15,434 bases of DNA from CAZEDU01 sp964511185 (GTDB taxonomy: Bacteria > Myxococcota > Myxococcia > Myxococcales > Myxococcaceae). Under the pieces are notes generated by a model that worked only from the letters and a program-made list of their open reading frames with translations, was not told the DNA's origin and did not search any database. A program made the translations under genes and the position numbers. The stretch covers positions 1 through 15,434 of the forward strand of contig CAZEDU010000121.1 of the NCBI GenBank assembly GCA_964511185.1. Reading direction: 5' to 3'. Positions 6,385 through 13,419 of this stretch are shown here, in pieces; position 1 is the stretch's first letter; every line of letters begins with the position of its first letter.

Positions 6385-6969
6385 ATGGCGCGTGTGGCGT
6401 TCATCGTGGGCGAGATGTTCGAAGATTCGGAGTTCCGCGTTCCTTACGACCGCGTCCGCGAGGCGGGCCACGAGGCGGTGATCGTCGGGAGCGAGGCGGG
6501 CAAGACCCTCCGCGGCAAGAAGGGCAAAGAGACCCTCCAGGCCGACGTGGGCATCGATCAAGTCGACAGCGAGCGCTTCGACGCGCTGGTGATCCCCGGC
6601 GGGTACTCCCCCGATCACCTGCGCACCGACATGAAGATGGTGGGGCTGACGCGCGAGATGGTCCTCGCCAACAAGCCGGTGGCCGCCGTTTGCCACGCGG
6701 GTTGGATGTTGGCGGAGGCCGACGTCGCCGAAGGGCGAACGATGACGTCGTGGCCCTCCATCAAGACCGATCTCATCAACGCCGGCGCGCGCTGGGTCGA
6801 TCGCGAAGTGGTCGAAGACGGCAACCTGATCACCTCGCGCAAGCCCGACGATCTCGAGGCGTTCTCCCGCGCGCTCCTCGATCAGCTCGAGCACGGCGTC
6901 AAGGAGCGCGCCGCGCCCGCCCTCGCGCCCGAAGCCGCCGCGCAAGAGCCACCCCCTTCCATCCACTGA
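6385..6969 (+). CDS. PfpI/DJ-1 family protein (putative deglycase or protease)
   Basis: The protein is 194 residues, the usual size for PfpI/YhbO/DJ-1 proteins, which are reported as cysteine peptidases or as glyoxalase/deglycase-type stress proteins. It shows the N-terminal Rossmann strand (RVAFIVGEMFEDSEF), the acidic residues of the active site (Glu13-Glu16 region), IPGGYSPDHLR (70-80) and the nucleophile elbow AVCHAGWML with Cys103 followed by His104. The start ATG 6385 has a strong AAGGAGG ribosome-binding site; the open frame upstream is not conserved-looking. The last 25 residues are an Ala/Pro-rich tail that the family does not need. The SOD gene begins 17 bases downstream, making a likely oxidative/carbonyl stress operon. 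Confidence 0.93.
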   Translation: MARVAFIVGEMFEDSEFRVPYDRVREAGHEAVIVGSEAGKTLRGKKGKETLQADVGIDQVDSERFDALVIPGGYSPDHLRTDMKMVGLTREMVLANKPVAAVCHAGWMLAEADVAEGRTMTSWPSIKTDLINAGARWVDREVVEDGNLITSRKPDDLEAFSRALLDQLEHGVKERAAPALAPEAAAQEPPPSIH

Positions 6970-6986
6970 TCACCCACGAGGTTCCC

Positions 6987-7655
6987 GTGACCCGCTACAT
7001 CCTTCCTCCCCTCCCCTACGACTACGGCGCGCTCGAGCCGCACCTGTCGGGCCGCATCGTCGAGCTGCACCACGACAAGCACCACCGCTCGTACGTCTCC
7101 GGCGCGAACAAGGCCATCGAGCAGCTGCTCGAGGCCCGCGACCGCGGCGACTTCACGCACATCGCCGCGATCGAGCGGGCGCTCGCCTTCAACGTGTCCG
7201 GCCACGTGCTGCACTCGCTCTTCTGGAAGAACCTCTCGCCCGAAGGCGGCGACCGCCCGAGCGGCGCGCTGGCCGAGGCGATCACACGCGACTTCGGCTC
7301 ATTCGAGAAAATGAAGGCGCAGATCGACGCCGCGGCCGCGCAGACGATGGGTTCGGGCTGGGTGGCGCTGGTCTGGGAGCCGCTCGCGCAGCGGCTTGGC
7401 ACCACGCTCATCCACGATCACCAGAGCGAGGTGACGCAAGGCTCCATCCCCCTCCTGGTGCTCGACGCGTGGGAGCACGCCTACTACTTGCAATACCAGA
7501 CGGACAAAGCGCGCTACTTCGAGGAGATCTGGAACCTCTGGAACTGGGAAGACGTCGAGCAGCGTTTCCTGCACGCGCAGATGCTCGACCTGGGGCTCGG
7601 GGTGACGTCGGAAGGCGTACCGCAAGCGCAGCCCGAGCAGCCGACCGCCCACTGA
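6987..7655 (+). CDS. sodA: Fe/Mn superoxide dismutase
   Basis: Superoxide dismutase converts superoxide to hydrogen peroxide and oxygen in the cytoplasm. The protein is 222 residues and all four metal ligands are present: His28, His76, Asp160 and His164. The signature DAWEHAYY and the HHDKHH segment are clear. The pattern NVSGHVLHSLFWKNLSP and IHDHQ, with His145 and Gln146, is like the actinobacterial and archaeal tetrameric type rather than E. coli SodA or SodB. Metal choice between Fe and Mn cannot be read with confidence, so the symbol is provisional. The start is a GTG with GAGG five bases upstream; no hydrophobic leader is present. It is the second gene of an operon with the PfpI-family gene. 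The last 15 residues are a Gln/Pro-rich tail. Confidence 0.94.
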   Translation: MTRYILPPLPYDYGALEPHLSGRIVELHHDKHHRSYVSGANKAIEQLLEARDRGDFTHIAAIERALAFNVSGHVLHSLFWKNLSPEGGDRPSGALAEAITRDFGSFEKMKAQIDAAAAQTMGSGWVALVWEPLAQRLGTTLIHDHQSEVTQGSIPLLVLDAWEHAYYLQYQTDKARYFEEIWNLWNWEDVEQRFLHAQMLDLGLGVTSEGVPQAQPEQPTAH

Positions 7656-7723
7656 GGTCGGCCAGGCGACGGTTCGCTAGGCGCACGCCCCAGTGAGGAC
7701 CCGCGCTGGCGTCGTTACCTCTG

Positions 7724-7741
7724 TCTCGTATTCAGACGAGA
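7724..7741 (+). promoter_or_regulatory. Inverted repeat abutting the histidine kinase start
   Basis: TCTCGT (7724-7729) and ACGAGA (7736-7741) are perfect 6-bp arms around ATTCAG. The right arm ends at the base before the TTG at 7742 and includes the only purine-rich stretch that could bind the ribosome. In RNA the hairpin would hide the initiation region; in DNA it could be an operator. Confidence 0.35.
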
Positions 7742-9196
7742 TTGACCTTGACCCTGACACGCATCGTTCAGGCGGCGAAGAGTCGTCGTCAGGACATTCT
7801 GAACCGGTGGTGCCATGAACGCGCCAGCGCTCATTCGAGGGCGCGTGGCGCCGCGCTCCTCGATCTATTGCTGCAAAGCATCGCCACGCGCGTCGATCCG
7901 GCCCACCTTCGAAACCGCATCGACGCGCTGATCACCCGTGGGGAAGGCCCGCCGTGGGAGGCGACGGCCGAGCTGTGCAGGGACGTCTATTTGATTCACC
8001 GGGCCCTCTGCGAATCGCTGGTTCAGGAGCTGGGCGACAGCACACCGATCGAGACGTCGGCAGCGCACGACCTCCACGAGAAGATCGAGGCGCTCTTGCG
8101 CGAGAGCATCGAGGCGCACCTCGAGCGCAGCCGGCTCCTCCAGCGCATGCTCGAGCACCTGGACTGGGCGGTCTGGGTGATCGACGCCCAAGGCCACGTT
8201 CGCTACACCAACCACGTCGGACGGCAGTGGCTTGGCGCCGGCGACCACCTGCACGACTGGCTCGGCCGGTTCGCGACGCTCGAAGGAGAGCGGCTCCCGC
8301 TCGCCGAGCTTCCTCCCGTGCGGGCCTTGGCTGGACAGCTGGCGCGTGAAGCGCGAATCGCGCTGTCCCAGCCCGGCGCCGAGCGCCGCATCCTGGAGAC
8401 CTCGGCCTTCCCGATTCCGCTGGGCGAAGGCGTCCCCGGCGTGGTGTGGACGGCGCACGACATCACCGAGCGCCACACGGTGGAGACGCTGCGCGATCGT
8501 TTCATGGGCGTGCTGAGCCACGACCTGCGGACGCCGCTCGCGTCCATCCGGCTGTCGGCCCAGCTACTGAAGGGGGGCGCACGCGGGCAGGCCGAGAGCA
8601 TTGGGCTGCGCATCTCCACGAGCGTCGAGCGCATGCAGCGGATGATCGACGAGCTGCTCGACGTGGTGCGCGGACACAGCCCGCAGGGGCTCCCCCTTCG
8701 GCTGGCCCGCGCGCACTTGGGCCTCATCGCGCAGCGCGCCCTCGACGAGGTGCAGGTGGTCGTTCACGATCACGGCTTTCGACTCGAGACCCACGGCGAC
8801 CTCGAGGGGCAGTGGGACAGCGATCGCCTCCAACAAGCGCTCGGCAACCTGGTGGGCAACGCGGTCGCCTACAGCCCGCCGAACACCGTCGTGACCATCT
8901 CGGCCAGCTCGCGCGGGGACCTCGTCGAGCTCTCCGTCACCGACCAGGGGGTCGGGATTCCTCCGGAGCGGCGCGGGGAGATCTTCCAGCCGTTCAACCG
9001 CGCTGGTCGCGACGAAGAGCACGCGACGGCGGTGACCTCTTCGCTGGGGCTGGGGCTCTACATCGTCGCGGCGATCGCGCGCGCGCACGGCGGCCACGTC
9101 GAGGTGGAGTCCACGCCCGGCCAAGGCAGCACCTTCCGCATGGTCCTGCCGCGGGTGCCGCGCTCGAACCTCGAAGGCGTGCCTGCTCACCCGTAA
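7742..9196 (+). CDS. Cytoplasmic PAS sensor histidine kinase with helical N-terminal domain
   Basis: This is a 484-residue histidine kinase without membrane segments, so it should sense an internal signal. Residues 1-125 are helical and resemble RsbRD/RsbU-type N-terminal sensor regions (tentative). A PAS-like domain follows at about 130-245 (WAVWVIDAQGHVRYTN to WTAHDITER). The dimerisation domain carries the phospho-acceptor His260 in SHDLRTPLASIR. The ATP-binding domain has the N box with Asn373 (LGNLVGNAVAY), the G1 box DQGVGIP (401-407), the F box IFQPF (414-418) and the G2 box LGLGLY (435-440). The start is not firm: TTG at 7742 or 7748, with no strong ribosome-binding site and no in-frame ATG until residue 136. 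No receiver is fused. Nearby response regulators at 9833 and 10995 are candidate partners. Confidence 0.93.
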   Translation: MTLTLTRIVQAAKSRRQDILNRWCHERASAHSRARGAALLDLLLQSIATRVDPAHLRNRIDALITRGEGPPWEATAELCRDVYLIHRALCESLVQELGDSTPIETSAAHDLHEKIEALLRESIEAHLERSRLLQRMLEHLDWAVWVIDAQGHVRYTNHVGRQWLGAGDHLHDWLGRFATLEGERLPLAELPPVRALAGQLAREARIALSQPGAERRILETSAFPIPLGEGVPGVVWTAHDITERHTVETLRDRFMGVLSHDLRTPLASIRLSAQLLKGGARGQAESIGLRISTSVERMQRMIDELLDVVRGHSPQGLPLRLARAHLGLIAQRALDEVQVVVHDHGFRLETHGDLEGQWDSDRLQQALGNLVGNAVAYSPPNTVVTISASSRGDLVELSVTDQGVGIPPERRGEIFQPFNRAGRDEEHATAVTSSLGLGLYIVAAIARAHGGHVEVESTPGQGSTFRMVLPRVPRSNLEGVPAHP

Positions 9197-9270
9197 GCCT
9201 TCGGTGCGAGGGGGCGCTCCTCCAGGGCAGTTGCTCCCATGGGCCGCGTGCCCAAGCTGAGCCATGACAC

Positions 9271-9295
9271 GCGTCGTCCCATCGCATGACGACGC
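9271..9295. promoter_or_regulatory. 8-bp perfect dyad in the leader of the small lipoprotein
   Basis: GCGTCGTC (9271-9278) and GACGACGC (9288-9295) are exact inverted arms around 9 bases. The dyad lies 75 bases after the kinase stop and just upstream of the AAAGGGGAG ribosome-binding site of the lipoprotein gene. With no T-run after it, an operator or a leader hairpin is more likely than a terminator. Confidence 0.4.
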
Positions 9296-9313
9296 TCAAA
9301 GGGGAGCGAGCAA

Positions 9314-9664
9314 ATGGCTTCGATGTGGAGAAAGTGGCTGGTCGCTGGGCTCGTCGCCGGCGCGCTTGGGTTCGCGGGCTGTCGAACCAACACCGGTGAA
9401 CCGGCGCCAGGAGCACAGGAGCCCGCCACGGGCGGCTCGGGTGAGGTCGACACCGGCGCGCAGCAAGAGCCGATGGACACGCCCGACCAGAGCGTGGGCG
9501 GCGGCGCCCTGGAGCAGGAGCAGCAAGGCACCTATCCAGAGGCGTCGGACGAGAGCATCGGCGGCTCGGGCGCGCCAGGAGATGCCGGCGCTGGGTTCGA
9601 GGAAGATCCCAGCTCGGGCGGCAGCGGATACGAAGGGACCGAGAGCGGTTCCGAGTCGATGTGA
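9314..9664 (+). CDS. Small acidic Gly/Ser-rich lipoprotein
   Basis: The gene encodes 116 residues. The first 23 form a lipoprotein signal peptide (WRKWLVAGLVAGALGFAGC), with lipidation at Cys23. The mature part has almost no predicted fold. It is rich in Gly, Glu, Ser, Pro and Gln, contains repeated SVGGG/SIGGSG and GGSG units and no conserved catalytic residue, and looks like a flexible, negatively charged surface or periplasmic linker. The ATG follows AAAGGGGAG by eight bases; a second ATG three codons later (9323) is possible. It sits between a kinase and a response regulator, but nothing in its sequence shows a sensory role. I do not recognise the family; such low-complexity lipoproteins are common in myxobacteria. 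Confidence 0.85.
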   Translation: MASMWRKWLVAGLVAGALGFAGCRTNTGEPAPGAQEPATGGSGEVDTGAQQEPMDTPDQSVGGGALEQEQQGTYPEASDESIGGSGAPGDAGAGFEEDPSSGGSGYEGTESGSESM

Positions 9665-9690
9665 CCGTCCACTGCGCTTGACACCCGTAC

Positions 9691-9722
9691 AGGCGAAGGT
9701 GCGGAGTCGCGCGCCTTCGCCT
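9691..9722 (+). terminator. Strong hairpin after the small lipoprotein gene
   Basis: AGGCGAAGG (9691-9699) and CCTTCGCCT (9714-9722) pair perfectly. The stem extends inward, with one G-T pair, to about 13 bp around a 6-base loop. It begins 27 bases after the lipoprotein stop and precedes the response-regulator gene, so it probably ends the lipoprotein transcript. No clear T-run follows. Confidence 0.5.
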
Positions 9723-9832
9723 ACGTGTGTCGGGGCTCTTCGTTCTTCACCCGACGCTCTTGTGTCGCCTTGCCCACACAACTTGTGACCGAAAATGCGG
9801 GAAAAAGGAGATACGAGAAAACGGGGGAGAAA

Positions 9833-10315
9833 GTGCAAGCGCCGAAAGACGATGTTGGGAAGATGCCGATCCTGTTGGTCGATGACGACGACGGCATTCG
9901 CCTCTTGGTCGAAGAGCTGCTGAGAACCGAGGGCTATTCGGTGGTGGTCGGCCACAACGGCATCGAGGCGCTCCGCCTGCTCCGCGCCACTCCGAACGTT
10001 GGCTTGCTCTTGATGGACCTGCACATGCCAGGGCTGAGCGGCTGGCAAGTGCTCGGAGCGCTTCGCCAGAGCGACGATCGCCGAAGCGTGCCGGTGGTGC
10101 TGATGACGGGCGCGGACGACACCGTGCCTGTCGAGGTCGCTGGCGTGCTGCGGAAGCCTTTCGAGATCGACGAGCTCTTCGGACTCGTCCGGCAGCACTA
10201 CCTGGGCGACCCATCGGGTGAGATCCCAGAGGCGCTGCGCCTCGAGTCGACGCGCCGAGCTCCACTTCGGCGCGTCGATCCTCCGGCCTCGAAGACCAAG
10301 CTCGGCGTCGCTTAG
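9833..10315 (+). CDS. Single-domain response regulator (CheY-like receiver with C-terminal tail)
   Basis: The receiver domain reads PILLVDDDDG (acidic pocket Asp18-Asp19), LLLMDLHMPG with phospho-acceptor Asp62, VVLMTGAD with Thr92 and LRKPF with Lys108. After the receiver about 35 Arg/Pro-rich residues follow, with no recognisable output domain, so it probably acts by protein contact. The start is uncertain. GTG 9833 has a GGGGGAG just upstream, ATG 9863 would start directly at MPILLVDD, and GTG 9785 would add an unusual Lys/Glu-rich extension. The leader from 9785 to 9832 is unusually A-rich for this window and includes AAAAAGGAG. The stop codon overlaps that of the convergent NarL-type gene (TTAG). 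It is a likely partner of the kinase upstream, though not proven. Confidence 0.9.
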   Translation: MQAPKDDVGKMPILLVDDDDGIRLLVEELLRTEGYSVVVGHNGIEALRLLRATPNVGLLLMDLHMPGLSGWQVLGALRQSDDRRSVPVVLMTGADDTVPVEVAGVLRKPFEIDELFGLVRQHYLGDPSGEIPEALRLESTRRAPLRRVDPPASKTKLGVA

Positions 10316-10995
10316 ACGTCGAGCGCTGGGCTGACGCCGACCTTGCGAGCGAACAGCGCGAGGTGCGCGCGGTTCTCGGACCCGAGCTTGCGATAGAGGC
10401 TCGAGACGTGCGCTCGGACGGTTCGCTCGCTGATGTCCAAGAAAGCGGCGATCTTCAAGTTGTCCGCGCCGGCGGCGATGTAGCGCAGCACCTCGCGCTC
10501 CCGAGCGGTGAGCCGGTCGAGCTCAGTCGGCGTGCGTGCGACGGAAGCCGCCTGCCGCAGGCTGCTGATGAGCTGCGAGTCCACCGCCATCCACCGCTGG
10601 CCGCTCGCGACTGCCTCGACCGCGGACAGCAAAGTGTCGGCGCCGGAGCTGTGCTTGTCGATCAGCGCGTCGATGCCCAACTCTGCGGCCCGCCGCGCGT
10701 CCGGCGTGTTCGCCGAGGCGAGAATCACCAGGCGAACGTCCGGGTTCCACTGCTTCAGCCGTTTGATCAAGAACCAGGGGTCCTCCGATTGCCCCTGGGT
10801 CGACTCAACAGCCACATCGATGACAGCCACGTCCGGAGCGCGCTGTTGAAGCTCGAGGATGAAGTCCTCCGCCGTGGCCACGCTGAACAACACCTCGAAG
10901 CGCTCGTCCTGGAAGACTCGCGTGAGCCCATCGCGGATCAGCTTGTGATCTTCCAGCAAGCCAATCCGGATGAGCCCTTTCGGGCTCATGGCCAT
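10312..10995 (-). CDS. NarL/FixJ-type response regulator with LuxR-family DNA-binding domain
   Basis: This 227-residue transcription factor has an N-terminal receiver (about 8-135) with acidic pocket Glu15-Asp16, phospho-acceptor Asp60 in VAVIDVAVE, Ser94 and Lys114. A LuxR-type helix-turn-helix follows at about 160-220 (LTAREREVLRYIAAGADNLKIA, then ISERTVRAHVSSLYRKLG). The phosphorylated form would be expected to dimerise and bind promoters. The ATG at 10995 has AGGGG seven bases upstream; a second ATG two codons later is possible. It converges on the single-domain regulator with overlapping stops and has no kinase of its own beside it. The 235-base space upstream of it, towards the PQQ lipoprotein, is comparatively AT-rich near 11150-11190 and presumably holds its promoter; I find no convincing -35/-10 pair there. 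Confidence 0.95.
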   Translation of the reverse strand: MAMSPKGLIRIGLLEDHKLIRDGLTRVFQDERFEVLFSVATAEDFILELQQRAPDVAVIDVAVESTQGQSEDPWFLIKRLKQWNPDVRLVILASANTPDARRAAELGIDALIDKHSSGADTLLSAVEAVASGQRWMAVDSQLISSLRQAASVARTPTELDRLTAREREVLRYIAAGADNLKIAAFLDISERTVRAHVSSLYRKLGSENRAHLALFARKVGVSPALDV

Positions 10996-11210
10996 ATTCG
11001 TACCCCTGACGACCGCCCCCGAAGGAACGGTCCCCCCCGTACAACGAGAAACGAGACGAGCAACGGCATCCCAACCGGCTCATTCTCTACGTCATGCACT
11101 GTCACGCCTGTGTCTACAACGCCCTTGTTCACGGCGCGCTGCTTAGTCTTGTTTTGCTCGTTTTGCCATTGCCTTTACTACCAGTGTGACGTCGGCTGCT
11201 CAACAAAGCC

Positions 11211-11226
11211 GGCGCCACCTGGCGCA
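11211..11226 (-). terminator. Short GC hairpin after the PQQ-propeller gene
   Basis: GCGCCA (11212-11217) and TGGCGC (11220-11225) form a short inverted repeat just beyond the TAG of the minus-strand lipoprotein gene. On that strand it is followed by CGGCTTTGTTG, a weak T-rich tail. It is a possible terminator. Confidence 0.3.
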
Positions 11227-11230
11227 GCCG

Positions 11231-13334
11231 CTAGGGGCAGGCGAACTGAGAGAGGTCCGTGGTCGAGTTGCCCGTGTTGCGCGGGTCGTGCTGGTACTTC
11301 GGCCANNNNNNNNNNCGCGGTGATGTCGATGCCGCGGCTGTCGGTGATGAAGGCGTAGAGCGCGGCGTTCGACGAGGACGGCACGTACCAGACCCCTGGC
11401 CGACCCGCTTGCGGCTCACCGTTCGATCCGCGTGTGCAGTCGAGCGCTGAGCTGCCACGAACGTCGCCCACCAGGGACGCCACGCTCCACAGCGGCTGCA
11501 GGCTCGACGTGTACACGGCGATGTTGCCGCCGATGTCCGCCGTGTGAATCAGCCCGCCTGAACCGATGGCGGGAGTCGCGACCACTCTGTTTGGCGAAGC
11601 GACCGAGGCCGCACTCCAGCCAAGCACCGGCACCTTCTTTATCGTGTTGTCCAGATCACCGAAGACCACCTCTCCACTCGCGGTCGTCACAAGTCCGAAG
11701 GCCGGTCGCTGCGTCGTTCCGGCATCGGGGAATCTCCACTCGAGTGTTCCACCATCAATTGCGAAGGCTCCGCCCGTATTGCTCGGACCTGCACCGCTTC
11801 CGATCACTCGGCCCTCAACGAGAGCGATGGAATTCGGCTGGTACACGGAGTCCACTGGCCAGCCGTTGAGGCTCGCGATACCCGAGTGGCTGATCGAATA
11901 TCCGCGAACACGGTTCGCTCCGCTTTCAGCGAAGAACACGTTTGTTCCGTCTGTCACGATCCCGGTTGGATAGTCGGCGAATCCCGCCGACCCTTCCGGG
12001 AAACACTTGTCAGTGATTCCAGCGCTGGGCCGAACGGCAACCAATTGCCCCTGAGCACCACCGGAGTTCACGACGACAGCAGCCGTCTCATATGCGGTTC
12101 CCGACGCCTGCGTCGTCAAGATTGCCGGCGAACTCTCGGGCCCACTCGTAGCGAGACCGGAGCACGAATCCTTCTCCGTTCCGTTGCTCGCGAAGAGCGC
12201 AACTACAGACGAAGGGGCCTTAACGACGACATACACGGTGGACTCGCCGCCATCGCTGGCGCCCACTGCCAGACTCGCCTCGATTGCACCTCGATCTGAC
12301 TTCCACCTCTGTTGCCCATCAGGTGTGATGGCAAGCACAGACCCGGTCGAGTTGTTCGTCGTGCCGACGAACAGCGTCCCATCAGCTCCAATTGCCGGCG
12401 TCGTCTTCACCGAAGTCCCCGCCTCGAACTTCCACTTCCACCGCGTCACGGCAATTCCGCCGTCCGCGGCGCCTGCGTTGCCGGCCAAATCACTCCCGCT
12501 GACAACCAGCGGCATCACCCCGCGGAACGCACGGAGCTCGGGCTGCGCCAAGTCCACCGGAACGGTCGCACAGAGCCCAGCATCACAGGCACCCCACCCG
12601 CTCACCGTCACTGGCGTCGCGGCCGCCCCGGGCACACCCCCATCCCCCAGCCCCACCAACGTCACCGTCACACTCGCCGGATCCAGATTCACATCACTGG
12701 TCGCCAGAAGCACCGGCGCGACCTCGTCTCGCCGCCACGCCGCCGAGTACCCGGCCTGCGGATCCACATAGCTGGTCGTCCCGCTGTCCGGCCGCGTGGG
12801 CGACGGCACCTGAATCTGAAACGTCGGCGACGTCCTATCGACCGACACCGTCCGCGCCGCGCTCTGCAGCCCCGCGGCCAGCCACGTCGCGACGAACTGG
12901 TAATTCCCCTCGCCCGCCGGCGTCGTCCAAGTCCCCTGGTACAGCCCTGAGTCCACCCGCGTTAGCGTCAGCGTGCTCGCCTGCGGCCCAGTCACCGTCA
13001 CCTCCAGGCTCGCCGGGTCATTCGCCGTCATTCCCTGCCCCAGGTCGAGCTGCGCCGCCACCTGCACAGTCGGAGCCGAGGTCACCAGGTCGCTCGCCGG
13101 CGTCACGATGCGCAGCCCGACATACCGAGCGCGGCAGCCCTCGCCGATGCACTCCTGATGGTCCGGACAAGGCAGGTCACAACGCGCCTCGACGGCGCTC
13201 ACACACGTTCCCACCGAGGTGTCGCAGAAGCCCCCTTCCTCACAATCGCCGTCCTGACTGCAAGGACGAGCGGGGCTGAAGCGACAACCCGAAACGACAA
13301 CGAGACAGAGCAACAACGAAGCGCGCGCGTTCAA
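11231..13334 (-). CDS. Secreted PQQ-like beta-propeller lipoprotein with Cys-rich and Ig-like N-terminus; frame broken by an assembly gap
   Basis: A TTG start at 13334 is preferred because GAGGAGG lies four to five bases upstream and because it gives a compact lipoprotein signal peptide (NARASLLLCLVVVSGC). ATG 13361 and the longer frame to 13421 lack such a site. The mature protein has a Cys-rich module (eight Cys from CSQDGDC to GEGC), Ig-like stretches, then PQQ-type propeller blades such as TTPAIGADGTLFVGT, VLAITPDGQQRW and VVATPAIGSGGLIHTADIGG. These proteins are usually surface or periplasmic binding scaffolds, not enzymes. The frame read continuously through the ten N gives a nonsense tail. 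The other frame gives WPKYQHDPRNTGN and a stop at 11231, a common ending in this family, so the true gap should be a multiple of three. The ligand is unknown. Confidence 0.85.
11306..11315. other. Assembly gap of ten N near the 3' end of the PQQ lipoprotein gene
   Basis: Ten undetermined bases separate ...GIDITA from WPKYQHDPRNTGN. These two parts are in different frames when ten bases are counted and in the same frame if the real length is 3, 6, 9 and so on. Three bases (for example one Pro codon) would give the usual PWPKYQHDP sequence. Confidence 0.85.
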
Positions 13335-13343
13335 ACGGCCTCC

Positions 13344-13399
13344 TCGAACGGGTCGCCTCATACACCGACTGCGTCGCACTTTCGATGGTGGCCGTTCGA
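13344..13399. promoter_or_regulatory. Spaced inverted repeat in the divergent intergenic region
   Basis: TCGAACGG (13344-13351) and CCGTTCGA (13392-13399) are exact inverted copies, 40 bases apart. They lie between the divergent PQQ lipoprotein (start 13334) and the gene at 13420. The left arm touches the ribosome-binding site of the first, and the right arm ends just before the AAGAGG of the second. The layout suits a regulator, or a looped pair of sites, controlling both genes. Confidence 0.35.
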
Positions 13400-13419
13400 A
13401 TGCTAAGAGGCGCCCCCTC

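Noticed and set aside
9678..9706. TTGACA as a -35 box before the receiver gene
   Set aside because: No acceptable -10 lies 16-18 bases downstream; that space is the left arm and loop of the GC hairpin.
9296..10198. 300-codon minus-strand open frame over the lipoprotein and receiver genes
   Set aside because: His/Arg/Ala-rich shadow without motifs; the plus-strand receiver has all its conserved residues.
11140..11190. Sigma54-type promoter upstream of the NarL-type regulator (TGGCAAAACGAGCA on the minus strand)
   Set aside because: The GG-to-GC spacing is 8 rather than the required 10 bases.
10363..11358. Plus-strand open frame across the NarL-type regulator and the second N-run
   Set aside because: Shadow of the regulator gene that also crosses an assembly gap; no recognisable protein.
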